A stretch of DNA of 64,000 nucleotides from Ruminiclostridium hungatei (GTDB lineage Bacteria > Bacillota > Clostridia > Acetivibrionales > DSM-1351), in NCBI RefSeq assembly GCF_002051585.1, contig NZ_MZGX01000025.1, positions 30,483 through 94,482 on the forward strand. The letters run 5' to 3'. Below are positions 17,304-25,350 of the stretch, one piece after another (positions within the stretch are counted from its first letter, which is position 1; each line of letters begins with the position of its first letter). A model generated the notes under the pieces. The model was not told the origin of the DNA. It did not search any database and worked only from the letters and a program-made list of their open reading frames with translations. Both the position numbers and the translations under genes were made by a program.

Positions 17304-18380
17304 CTATTTATTTTCAAGCTCGAATTTCTTCATAAAGTCAACAAGCTTAATTACACCTTCAACAGGCATTGCGTTATAAATGCTCGCTCTCATGCCTCCT
17401 ATGAGACGGTGTCCCCGGAGGGTGCAGAGACCTGCCTGTTCAGCTTCCTTTATGAACTTTTCATTCAATTCGTCGGTGGGAGCAGTAAAGGGCACGTTCA
17501 TTAATGAGCGGTCCTTCCTGTTTACCTTGTTTAGGAACATTTTTGATTCGTCAAGAAAATTATAAAGTATGGCGGCCTTTTCATTATTGATTTTTTCAAT
17601 GGTCTTAACGCCGCCCATATCATCAAGCCACTTGAACACCAGTCCTGCAACATAAATGCTGTAGCAGGGCGGAGTGTTGTAAAGGGATTTTTCCTTGGCA
17701 TGGGTTTCGTATCTCAGCATGGTTGGTGTATTTTCAAGGTGCTTGCCTATGAGGTCGGTTTTTACAATAACTATGGTAAGTCCGGCAGGACCCAGGTTTT
17801 TCTGCGCTCCGGCATATATGAGCCCGAATTTGTTCACATCCATCTCCCTGGACATTATCTCACTGGACATGTCGGCCACGAGAGGTACGTTTCCGGTGTC
17901 GGGGAAGGTTACAAAACGGGTTCCCTCAAGGGTGTTGTTGCTGGTAATGTGAACGTAGTCAACCTCCTGGGAAAGATTGTACTCTTCGGGAATATATGTG
18001 AAATTGGAATCTTCTGAAGAAGCCGCCACATTTGCGGCACCAAAGAGCTTTGCTTCAGAAATCGCCTTTTTTGACCAGTTTCCCGTATTTATGAAATCAG
18101 CCTTTTTATATTTGCTGAAAAGGTTCATGGGAATCATGGAAAACTGAGTGGAAGCACCGCCCTGAACAAATAATATCGAATATGAATCATCAATTTTCAT
18201 CAGCTTGCGCAGAAGGCTTTCAGCATTTTCAATTATGGAAGTGTACGCTTTTGACCTGTGACTCATTTCCATCACAGACATTCCTGTACCATTGTAATTT
18301 AACATTTCTTCAGCAGCCTTTGCCAAAACAGATTCCGGCAGAATAGAAGGACCTGCAGAAAAGTTATAAACTCTGTTCAT
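17304..18380 (-). CDS. serC: Phosphoserine aminotransferase
   Basis: The protein is 358 residues, the normal SerC length. It starts with the typical NFSAGPSILP segment. The PLP Schiff-base lysine is in YAGAQKNLGPAGL (about residue 193), and substrate-binding residues GGASTQF (about 74) and MRASIYNA (about 330) are present. It converts 3-phosphohydroxypyruvate and glutamate to phosphoserine. It is the first gene of serC-serA, preceded by AAAGGAG, an intrinsic terminator and a tandem glycine riboswitch. No phosphoserine phosphatase gene is nearby. Confidence 0.94.
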   Translation of the reverse strand: MNRVYNFSAGPSILPESVLAKAAEEMLNYNGTGMSVMEMSHRSKAYTSIIENAESLLRKLMKIDDSYSILFVQGGASTQFSMIPMNLFSKYKKADFINTGNWSKKAISEAKLFGAANVAASSEDSNFTYIPEEYNLSQEVDYVHITSNNTLEGTRFVTFPDTGNVPLVADMSSEIMSREMDVNKFGLIYAGAQKNLGPAGLTIVIVKTDLIGKHLENTPTMLRYETHAKEKSLYNTPPCYSIYVAGLVFKWLDDMGGVKTIEKINNEKAAILYNFLDESKMFLNKVNRKDRSLMNVPFTAPTDELNEKFIKEAEQAGLCTLRGHRLIGGMRASIYNAMPVEGVIKLVDFMKKFELENK

Positions 18381-18403
18381 ATAAACACTCCTTTTTTAGT
18401 TAT

Positions 18404-18440
18404 ATAAAATATATAAAGGCCAAATCTGTATGATTTGACC
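18404..18440 (-). terminator. Attenuator terminator between the glycine riboswitch and serC
   Basis: On the minus strand GGTCAAATC (18432-18440) pairs with GATTTGGCC (18418-18426, one G-U pair) and is followed by TTTATATATTTTAT. It lies between the riboswitch and the serC ribosome binding site, the usual place for a ligand-controlled terminator. Confidence 0.7.
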
Positions 18441-18491
18441 TATGGAACAAGAAAGCAAAATAAAACTATATTAAAATAGTTATAAATTTAT

Positions 18492-18651
18492 ACTCTGTCC
18501 TTTTGCCTGAGAGATTGACGGCATCAAACTCACCGTATTGCCCCTTCGGCGCCAACATTGGTCTCTCCAGAGATCCGTCCTGATAAAGTCCTTTTTTACC
18601 TGAGAGTGCTACTCCTTCGGTGTCCTTTGCCTTGCAAAGGAACTCTCCTCC
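18492..18651 (-). ncRNA. Tandem glycine riboswitch
   Basis: The minus strand carries two glycine aptamers in series. The first (about 18651 to 18589) reads GGAGGAGAG..., GGCAAAGGACACCGAAGGAG and CTCTCAGG. The second (about 18580 to 18492) reads TCTCTGGAGAGA..., GGCGCCGAAGGGGCAA and CTCTCAGGCAAAAGGACAG. These are the conserved GGAGAG / CCGAAG / CUCUCAGG elements of the gcvT-type element. It sits between a promoter and a terminator upstream of serC-serA, so it should tie serine synthesis to glycine supply. Confidence 0.95.
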
Positions 18652-18691
18652 ATCAATCATCCGGCTCTATTAAATTTTAGATATTACATAT

Positions 18692-18720
18692 ATTATAGTT
18701 CTAGATATTGGGAGAGTCAA
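18692..18720 (-). promoter_or_regulatory. Sigma-A promoter of the glycine riboswitch-serCA transcript
   Basis: On the minus strand TTGACT (18715-18720) and TATAAT (18692-18697) are 17 bases apart. Transcription should start about 35 bases before the first aptamer. Confidence 0.82.
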
Positions 18721-18727
18721 GAAGATA

Positions 18728-19174
18728 TTACTGTATCTTCCCAAGGATTTCGGTCAGCTTGGGCACCAGGGCTTTTAAGGACTCAATATCTTCATTGTTG
18801 AGAGAAGATAATTTTTCTGAAACGGCTTCCACTGTTTCCTGCTTTTTCTGCTTTAAAAAGTTAAAGGATTTCTCTGTGGCTTCAATAATAACTATACGCC
18901 TGTCGGAAGGGTCATCATATCTGACGGCATATCCTTCTGTAATCAGATTATCTATAATAGGCGTCATATTTGGTTTTGATATAACCAGCTCATTGGCGAT
19001 TTTTGACACGGGACTGGGCCCGTTTGTTGTCAGATAGAATATAACTTTTATATGTGAAGGTGGAACACATAGTCCTTTTAACATGATATTACGATTTATC
19101 ATTTTATTATTTAATGATAGAAAAAGAAAAAACAAGCTATTTGATATTTCAATTAAAGCATCCTTGGTAAACAT
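18728..19174 (-). CDS. MarR-family transcriptional regulator
   Basis: The protein is 148 residues. The winged-helix core (about residues 38-105) contains PSHIKVIFYLTTNGPSP, SKIANELVISKPNMTPIIDNLI and YDDPSDRRIVII, the MarR recognition helix and wing. The start ATG at 19174 is supported by AAAGGAG about 8 bases upstream; an ATG 12 codons further up lacks this. It is divergent from the heterodimeric ABC exporter at 19512, so it probably represses those genes, as many MarR proteins do for adjacent multidrug exporters. Confidence 0.88.
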   Translation of the reverse strand: MFTKDALIEISNSLFFLFLSLNNKMINRNIMLKGLCVPPSHIKVIFYLTTNGPSPVSKIANELVISKPNMTPIIDNLITEGYAVRYDDPSDRRIVIIEATEKSFNFLKQKKQETVEAVSEKLSSLNNEDIESLKALVPKLTEILGKIQ

Positions 19175-19271
19175 ATCTGAAACTCCTTTTATCATATTTA
19201 AAAAAATCATATATTTTTAACAAGACTTAATAAAATATTAAGCGTATATTATAGATGGTCTCTGTATAATC

Positions 19272-19334
19272 GTTTGATTGGCAATACTAAAAGTATGGTA
19301 ATCAAACCCGAACTATCGATTTTAAGTTGATAGT
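19272..19334. promoter_or_regulatory. Two inverted repeats in the marR-exporter divergent region
   Basis: GTTTGATT (19272-19279) and AATCAAAC (19300-19307) enclose an inner ATACT/AGTAT pair. A second repeat, ACTATC (19312-19317) with GATAGT (19329-19334), follows. They are candidate operators for the MarR protein. The remaining 337-base intergenic region is AT-rich and otherwise contains only the exporter promoter. Confidence 0.45.
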
Positions 19335-19385
19335 AATTGACTTTATTATACACTATTTATAATAATTATACAATCAAAATTATTA

Positions 19386-19414
19386 TTGACATATAATAGT
19401 TATGTATTTATAAT
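19386..19414 (+). promoter_or_regulatory. Consensus sigma-A promoter of the ABC exporter genes
   Basis: TTGACA (19386-19391) and TATAAT (19409-19414) are separated by exactly 17 bases. This gives a leader of about 90 bases before the exporter start codon. Confidence 0.85.
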
Positions 19415-19511
19415 TATATCGAGTTACTGAAAATTATTGGTCTTTGACTTGAATTGATATATTTGGGCCGGACTACAAAATTTGCTGCTTTAGAAAAGAA
19501 AGGAGTAATAC

Positions 19512-21770
19512 ATGGGTAAAATATTGAAACATCTGAAACCGCATATTTTTGCCATTATTGGCATAGTAGCCTTTTTACTTGTGCAGGCGGTATGCGACCT
19601 GTCACTTCCAGACTATATGTCCAATATTGTAAATGTAGGTATTCAACAAAAAGGTATTGAAAATGCAGTTCCGGATTTGATCAGAAAAGGCGAGATGGAT
19701 AAGCTGACCTTTTTCATGACAGCGGAGGATAAAAAGTTTGTACTGGATAACTACACACTGCTTGAAAAATCAAAGATATCTCAGAAGGATTCGGACAAGT
19801 ACTCAAAGAATTATCCTGAAATAAAAGACAACGATGTCTATAAACTAAATGATATAACTGAAGAGACCACGGATTTGCTGATAAAGACTTTAAGCAAACC
19901 CGAGCTTGTAGTTTATCTGATGGAAGCAAAAGACGGTGCCTCTGAATTCCAAATGGACGGCAAGGGAGACAATGGAAAGCTCCTGCAGGGACTTTCACAG
20001 CTTCCTGAAGGTACAGATCCCTTTGAATTTTTTGCAAAGCTGCCGGAAGAACAGCTTAAGGCAATACGGAGTGAAATCGACAAGGGTTTTGAAGCACTGC
20101 CCGACAGCATCATAAGCCAGGGCGCAGTAGTGTATGTCAAGGCCGAATATGAGGCTTTGGGCAGAGATACGGGCAAAATGCAGTCGGATTTCATAATCCT
20201 GTCCGGTCTCAAAATGCTGGGAGTTGCACTTATAGGTATGGCGGCTTCCGTTATTGTGGGCCTGTGGGCTGCCAGAGTATCGGCAGGTCTTGGCAGAAGC
20301 CTCAGAAGGAATGTGTTCGAGAATGTTGTTGACTTCTCAAACACCGAGTTTGACAAATTTTCAACTTCTTCTCTTATAACCAGATGTACCAATGATATCC
20401 AGCAGGTGCAGATGTTTATGGTAATGTTCCTGAGACTGGTATTCTATGCTCCGATACTTGGAGTGGGAGGCTTCCTGAAGGCAATGCATACCGACACCTC
20501 CATGTCCTGGGTTATCGGTGTTTCGGTGCTGGCCATACTCAGCCTTGTGCTGGTGATGTTTGCAGTAGCTATTCCCAAGTTCAGGAGTATACAGAAGCTC
20601 ATTGACAAGCTCAACCTGGTTACACGTGAATCCTTGACGGGTATGCTGGTTATCAGGGCATTCGGCACCCAGAAAAAGGAAGAGGAGAAATTTGAAAAGG
20701 CAAATGCCGACCTGACAAATACAAACCTGTTTGTAAGCAGGATTATGACAGCCATGTTCCCCATGATGATGCTTATATTGAATGGAGTGGTACTGCTCAT
20801 AGTCTGGGTAGGCTCACACCAGGTGGATATGGGAAACATGCAGGTAGGAAACATGATGGCATTTATGCAGTATGCAATGCAGATAATATTTGCCTTCCTT
20901 ATGATTTCAATGGTTTCAATCACACTGCCCCGTGCGTCGGTATCCATTAACCGTATAGCCGAGGTAATCAATACAAAGCCCTCCATTCTGGACCCCAAAA
21001 GCAGTAAGGAATTTGACGGAAGCCTTAAGGGCACTGTGGAATTCAGGGATGTTGGCTTTAAATACCCGGGGGCGGAAGACGAAGTACTTTCAAATATAAA
21101 CTTTGCTGCAAAGCCGGGAGAAACAGTGGCCTTCATAGGCAGTACCGGAAGCGGAAAGTCCACACTTATAAATCTTATACCCCGTTTCTATGATGTCACC
21201 TCCGGTCAGATTCTGCTGGACGGTGCAGACATAAGGGAAGTGCCGCAGAAGGAGCTGAGGGAAAAGATAGGCTACGTGCCGCAGAAGGGCATACTGTTCT
21301 CAGGTACCATTGAAAGCAACCTGAAGTACGGTTTGGAGTCGGCAACCCAGGAGGATCTGGAGCTTGCTGCGGATATAGCCCAGGCTACGGAATTTATAAG
21401 CGGAAAAGATGAGGGCTACGGGACTGAAATAGCCCAGGGGGGTACAAACGTATCCGGCGGTCAGAAGCAGAGACTTTCTATTGCCAGGGCCCTGGTCAAA
21501 AAGCCTGAGATATTCATTTTCGACGACAGCTTCTCGGCCCTTGACTACAAGACTGACGCAGCCCTCAGAAAGGCCCTGAAGACAAAGACCCGGGGTGCAA
21601 CAGTATTAATAGTGGCTCAGAGAATAAGCACGGTTATGAATGCAGATAAAATCCTGGTTCTGGATGAAGGCAGGGTTGTGGGAATGGGTACCCATAAGGA
21701 ACTGCTTGCGAATTGCGAGGTATACCAGCAGATAGCTCTATCGCAGCTCTCAAAGGAGGAATTGGCATGA
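19512..21770 (+). CDS. ABC exporter subunit (permease-ATPase), degenerate-site partner
   Basis: The protein is 752 residues, longer than the usual 580-600. A hydrophilic insertion of about 190 residues (about 40-235) lies between the first and second membrane segments, predicted outside the cell. The remaining membrane segments run to about residue 480, then the nucleotide-binding domain: Walker A GSTGSGKST (about 545), signature VSGGQKQRLS (about 648), Walker B region FIFDDSFSALD (about 670). Asp replaces the catalytic Glu after Walker B, typical of the non-catalytic half of heterodimeric exporters. Its stop overlaps the start of its partner by 4 bases. Confidence 0.9.
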   Translation: MGKILKHLKPHIFAIIGIVAFLLVQAVCDLSLPDYMSNIVNVGIQQKGIENAVPDLIRKGEMDKLTFFMTAEDKKFVLDNYTLLEKSKISQKDSDKYSKNYPEIKDNDVYKLNDITEETTDLLIKTLSKPELVVYLMEAKDGASEFQMDGKGDNGKLLQGLSQLPEGTDPFEFFAKLPEEQLKAIRSEIDKGFEALPDSIISQGAVVYVKAEYEALGRDTGKMQSDFIILSGLKMLGVALIGMAASVIVGLWAARVSAGLGRSLRRNVFENVVDFSNTEFDKFSTSSLITRCTNDIQQVQMFMVMFLRLVFYAPILGVGGFLKAMHTDTSMSWVIGVSVLAILSLVLVMFAVAIPKFRSIQKLIDKLNLVTRESLTGMLVIRAFGTQKKEEEKFEKANADLTNTNLFVSRIMTAMFPMMMLILNGVVLLIVWVGSHQVDMGNMQVGNMMAFMQYAMQIIFAFLMISMVSITLPRASVSINRIAEVINTKPSILDPKSSKEFDGSLKGTVEFRDVGFKYPGAEDEVLSNINFAAKPGETVAFIGSTGSGKSTLINLIPRFYDVTSGQILLDGADIREVPQKELREKIGYVPQKGILFSGTIESNLKYGLESATQEDLELAADIAQATEFISGKDEGYGTEIAQGGTNVSGGQKQRLSIARALVKKPEIFIFDDSFSALDYKTDAALRKALKTKTRGATVLIVAQRISTVMNADKILVLDEGRVVGMGTHKELLANCEVYQQIALSQLSKEELA

Positions 21771-23635
21771 GCAAAAATGAGAACATGAAGCAGCATTCGT
21801 CCCGGAGAGGACGGGGCGGCCCTGTGGGCGGCGGAGGCCCAATGGGTATTAAGACGGAAAAACCGAAAGATTTCAAGGGTACCATGAAAAAGCTTTTGAC
21901 GTATATAAAGCCTTTCATACCACGTATCATAGTTGTATTGATATTTGCAATCGGCAGTGTAATTGTAGGCATAAGAGGTCCCAAGATACTTGGAGAGGCC
22001 ATCACCAAGCTGTATGAAGGCCTGGTCGGCAAGGCTGCCGGAGGTTCCATAGATTTTGACTTTATTGCAAAGACCCTCATATATCTGATGGTGCTGTACG
22101 GGGCAAGTTCGCTGTTTTCCTTCGTGGGAGGCTTTATCATGTCAGGTGTGGCCCAGAAGATATCCTACAACCTGAGAAGGCAGATAGCAGAAAAGATAAA
22201 CCGCATGCCACTGAAGTATTTTGACAAGATGACCCACGGTGAAGTGCTGTCCAGGGTTACAAATGATGTTGACACTGTGAGCCAGACCCTGAACCAGAGT
22301 TTGTTCCAGATGATAACCTCATTCACCACTCTTATCGGTGTGCTTGTGATGATGCTGACCATAAGCTGGATAATGACGCTTGTTTCCATGATAATTATTC
22401 CTCTGTCCATAATATTTATAGGTATAATTGTAAAACAGTCTCAGAAATATTTCAAAACCCAGCAGGAATCACTTGGACAGATAAACGGCCATGTGGAGGA
22501 AATCTTCAGCGGCCACAATATAATGAAGGCCTTCAACGGAGAACAGAGGGCGGTAGACAAATTTGACACAATTAATGAGACCCTTCATAAATCCGCATGG
22601 AAATCACAATTCCTTTCAGGCATGATGTTCCCCATCATGGGCTTCATAGGCAACATAGGCTATGTGCTTGTGACCATCCTGGGTGGCTGGCTGACCATTA
22701 AAGGCACCATCAAGGTGGGAGACATCGTATCCTTTGTACAGTACGTAAGAAACTTCCAGCAGCCAATCGGACAGGCGGCTCAGGTTGCAAATATCCTGCA
22801 GTCCACTGCTGCCGCTGCCGAAAGAGTATTTGCGTTTCTTGGAGAAGAGGAAGAGCCGGAGGATGCTGAAAAAACGGTCGTCACTGAAAATGTCAAGGGG
22901 CAGGTTGAGTTTAAGAGTGTGCATTTCGGTTACAATCCTGAGAATATAGTAATTAATGATTTCTCAGCCAGCATCAAACCCGGACAGAGAGTTGCCATAG
23001 TCGGGCCTACAGGAGCAGGAAAGACAACCATAGTAAAACTGCTGATGCGTTTTTATGATTTAAACAGCGGAGACATATTTATTGACGGCATTAATTCCAT
23101 GGATTTCAAGAGAAACGACTTAAGAGACATGTTCGGGATGGTTCTGCAGGATACCTGGCTGTTTAACGGCACAATAATGGAAAATATCCGCTACGGCAGG
23201 CTTGACGCCACAGATGAAGAGGTCATAAAGGCAGCGAAGGCTGCTCATGCCCATCACTTTATCAAAACCCAGCCCGACGGCTACAATATGGTATTGAACG
23301 AAGAAGCCAGCAATGTTTCACAGGGACAGAAGCAGCTCCTGACCATTGCCCGTGCAATATTGTCAGATCCCCGGATTCTCATATTGGACGAAGCCACCAG
23401 CTCGGTTGATACCCGTACGGAAGTATTGATACAGCAAGCCATGGAGAACCTTATGAAGGACAGGACCAGCTTCATCATTGCACACAGGCTTTCAACCATA
23501 AGAGATGCGGATTTGATCCTTGTTATGAAGAACGGAGATATTGTGGAACAGGGTACACACGAGGAACTGCTTTCTTCCGGAGGCTTCTATGCAGCACTTT
23601 ACAACAGCCAGTTTGAAGAAGCTGAGGCATCGTAA
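21767..23635 (+). CDS. ABC exporter subunit (permease-ATPase), catalytic partner
   Basis: The protein is 622 residues. An N-terminal basic and Gly-rich cytoplasmic tail is followed by six membrane segments (about 45-340) and an ATPase domain: Walker A GPTGAGKTT (about 416), signature VSQGQKQLLT (about 517), Walker B LILDEATSSVD (about 537) with the catalytic Glu intact, and HRLST. It pairs with the degenerate-site subunit upstream to form a multidrug-type heterodimeric exporter (BmrCD/TM287-288 type). The ATG follows AAAGGAGG inside the end of the previous gene. Confidence 0.92.
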   Translation: MSKNENMKQHSSRRGRGGPVGGGGPMGIKTEKPKDFKGTMKKLLTYIKPFIPRIIVVLIFAIGSVIVGIRGPKILGEAITKLYEGLVGKAAGGSIDFDFIAKTLIYLMVLYGASSLFSFVGGFIMSGVAQKISYNLRRQIAEKINRMPLKYFDKMTHGEVLSRVTNDVDTVSQTLNQSLFQMITSFTTLIGVLVMMLTISWIMTLVSMIIIPLSIIFIGIIVKQSQKYFKTQQESLGQINGHVEEIFSGHNIMKAFNGEQRAVDKFDTINETLHKSAWKSQFLSGMMFPIMGFIGNIGYVLVTILGGWLTIKGTIKVGDIVSFVQYVRNFQQPIGQAAQVANILQSTAAAAERVFAFLGEEEEPEDAEKTVVTENVKGQVEFKSVHFGYNPENIVINDFSASIKPGQRVAIVGPTGAGKTTIVKLLMRFYDLNSGDIFIDGINSMDFKRNDLRDMFGMVLQDTWLFNGTIMENIRYGRLDATDEEVIKAAKAAHAHHFIKTQPDGYNMVLNEEASNVSQGQKQLLTIARAILSDPRILILDEATSSVDTRTEVLIQQAMENLMKDRTSFIIAHRLSTIRDADLILVMKNGDIVEQGTHEELLSSGGFYAALYNSQFEEAEAS

Positions 23636-23676
23636 GTTCCTTATGATGATAAAAAAAGAAATTAATAGAAAAGAAA

Positions 23677-23705
23677 TTGCATTTTAAAAGCAATAGTACT
23701 ATAAT
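23677..23705 (+). promoter_or_regulatory. Sigma-A-like promoter upstream of repeated RNA hairpins
   Basis: TTGCAT (23677-23682) and TATAAT (23700-23705) are separated by 17 bases. No protein gene follows on the plus strand before 25351, so the transcript would be a small non-coding RNA. Confidence 0.55.
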
Positions 23706-23733
23706 ATAGTTAAAATAATATCAATTAGGCATG

Positions 23734-23769
23734 GGCGCCAGGTCTTTCATAGACTTGTGCGCCTTTTTG
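23734..23769 (+). terminator. U-bulged hairpin with T-run, copy 1 of a repeated element
   Basis: GGCGCCAGGTCT (23734-23745) pairs with AGACTTGTGCGCC (23751-23763), leaving one unpaired T at 23758, and is followed by TTTTTG. It can act as a terminator. The same sequence and the same bulge recur at 25288-25328. Confidence 0.65.
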
Positions 23770-23844
23770 TCTGGTTTAGCGACAAATACAATACAGGTGT
23801 AGGAGGCAGCCCCATAACTGCATTTTATATATAGTTGCCAATTT

Positions 23845-23922
23845 AATCGTGTCAGGGTGTCAATGCTGATGCCCGCAAGGCTCCAATCTAGTGTGAGAAG
23901 GTAGGTTGGGGCTGTTTTTTTT
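23845..23922 (+). ncRNA. Unidentified structured RNA motif, copy 1
   Basis: AATCGTGTCAGG (23845-23856) leads into hairpin GGGTGTCA/TGATGCCC (23855-23874). A terminator stem follows: GGCTCCAATCT (23879-23889) with AGGTTGGGGCT (23903-23913), loop containing GTGTGAGAA, then TTTTTTTT. The T-run overlaps the stop codon of the convergent gene at 23921. A second copy with the same order of elements is at 40025-40118. I do not recognise a known riboswitch. Confidence 0.5.
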
Positions 23923-25018
23923 AGATTGGGGGATTTTTAGGAAAGCTGAAGTAAAAGGAGGCACCCTGATTTTCCTGCCCTGTCATCCAGGCTCTTCCGT
24001 TATGGCGTTTGAGAATTCTCTGGCATATGGACAGTCCCACTCCCGAGCCCTCAAATTCCTTTGAGGAATGAAGGCGCTGGAAAACCTGGAAGAGCCTTAA
24101 AGAGTATTTCATATCAAAGCCCACCCCGTTATCGGTAACACAGAATACATAACTGTCAGGGTATTCGGTGTATTCAACAGCTATCCTGGCAATTTTCCTG
24201 GGAGCAGTATATTTTATGGAATTTGAAAGAATATTGGTTACAAGTATTCTGAGCATTATGCTGTCACCGGTAATATCAGGCAGGCCGGAAAGCCTGAGCT
24301 CAACCTGCCTGTTGGGCCGGGTCAGCATCAGTTCATCAAAGACGCTTCTGAAAAGCTGCTCAAGGTTTATATGCTCCGGCTTCATCTCAAGCTCACACAT
24401 ACGTGAAAACTCAAGCAGATGGTCTATTATAGCGGTAAGCTCCCCGGACTTTTTATGAATGTTGGAAATAAGGGTATTTCCATCTTCTCCAAGCTTGTCA
24501 AAATAGTCCAGTGACAGGTATTCTATAAGTTTTCCCATTGACAGAAGAGGCGCCTTTAAGTCGTGGGCGATGGAATAGCAAAAGCTGTCCAGTTCCCTGT
24601 TGGCCAGATAGAGGAATTCCGTCTGCTGCTTGAGCTTTATATGGGTCTTCACTCTTGCCAGCAATTCTGTGGTATTGAAGGGCTTGGTGACATAGTCCTG
24701 GGCGCCTGCCTCGAACCCTTTTTTTATACTCTGTTCGTCTCCGCTGGAGGTCAAAAAGATCACCGGGATATTTTTATATTCAGTATTTTGCTTGATTATC
24801 CTGCATAATTCAAAGCCGTCGATTTCAGGCATGAAAATATCCAGCAGTATAAGGTCGGGCTTTTGCTTTTCAAGCAGCTTGAGGGCTGACGAGCCCTTTG
24901 TGGAAACCCTGACCTTATAGTTATTGCCTTTTAAAACCACCAATGCCATTTCAATCTGTTCGGGTGTATCGTCAACAATCAGAATTTCATACATGTCAAT
25001 TGAATTGTTACTGTTCAT
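23921..25018 (-). CDS. Response regulator-histidine kinase fusion
   Basis: The protein is 365 residues without membrane segments. Residues 10-130 form a receiver domain with acidic residues VDD (about 16-17), phosphoacceptor Asp in LILLDIFMPE (residue 60) and Lys in TKPFN (about 112). A HisKA-type domain follows with phosphoacceptor His in SIAHDLKAPL (residue 152), then an HATPase domain with SNSIKY (N box), DNGVGFD (G1) and GSGVGLSI (G2). This REC-kinase order suits a cytoplasmic sensor modulated by another kinase. It is flanked by repeated hairpins at 23734 and 25288. The partner is unknown. Confidence 0.9.
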   Translation of the reverse strand: MNSNNSIDMYEILIVDDTPEQIEMALVVLKGNNYKVRVSTKGSSALKLLEKQKPDLILLDIFMPEIDGFELCRIIKQNTEYKNIPVIFLTSSGDEQSIKKGFEAGAQDYVTKPFNTTELLARVKTHIKLKQQTEFLYLANRELDSFCYSIAHDLKAPLLSMGKLIEYLSLDYFDKLGEDGNTLISNIHKKSGELTAIIDHLLEFSRMCELEMKPEHINLEQLFRSVFDELMLTRPNRQVELRLSGLPDITGDSIMLRILVTNILSNSIKYTAPRKIARIAVEYTEYPDSYVFCVTDNGVGFDMKYSLRLFQVFQRLHSSKEFEGSGVGLSICQRILKRHNGRAWMTGQENQGASFYFSFPKNPPI

Positions 25019-25143
25019 TTCGGCTCCATTATCATTGTTTCAGTCAATATTCTTCAGTTAAATCTTGTATAGACCACCTAAGACATTTTATAATATAATT
25101 TAGAAATAGTCGATAATAAATATGGTTTTCATTTTAAGTGCTG

Positions 25144-25238
25144 GTATAGCGTGAAAGATACATGTTGTATGTCAAAGTGGCTTTCACGCAGCAAAAGCCA
25201 CTACGTGTCTTTCATTTCTATTTGTGTACGCGCTATAC
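25144..25238. repeat. 95-bp nested palindrome (possible miniature element or structured RNA)
   Basis: Three nested inverted repeats share one centre: GTATAGCG (25144) with CGCTATAC (25231), TGAAAGATAC (25152) with GTGTCTTTCA (25205), and AGTGGCTTT (25176) with AAAGCCACT (25194). The whole forms a long imperfect stem-loop without a coding frame. It lies between two divergent signalling genes. Confidence 0.6.
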
Positions 25239-25287
25239 GCATAGATGGGAGATTAATATAAAACATACAAATACGTAAAACGGCAAA

Positions 25288-25328
25288 GGCGCCAGGTCAT
25301 ACTTCTATATGACCTGTGCGCTTTTTTT
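25288..25328 (+). terminator. U-bulged hairpin with T-run, copy 2, in the leader of the hybrid kinase gene
   Basis: GGCGCCAGGTCAT (25288-25300) pairs with ATGACCTGTGCGC (25309-25321), with the single unpaired T at 25317 in the same place as in the 23734 copy, followed by TTTTTTT. It ends 22 bases before the kinase start codon, so it could attenuate that gene. Confidence 0.65.
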
Positions 25329-25350
25329 AGTGTATTGCGGAGGTGAGGGG

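Noticed and set aside
20444..21163. Minus-strand open frame of 239 codons over the ABC exporter
   Set aside because: It lies fully inside a clear exporter gene and has no ribosome binding site or recognisable domain.
23734..23769. The GGCGCCAGGTC hairpins as further glmS ribozymes
   Set aside because: They share only the first ten bases (GCGCCAGG) with the ribozyme 5' end; none of the other core blocks follow, and the sequence folds as a simple hairpin with T-run.
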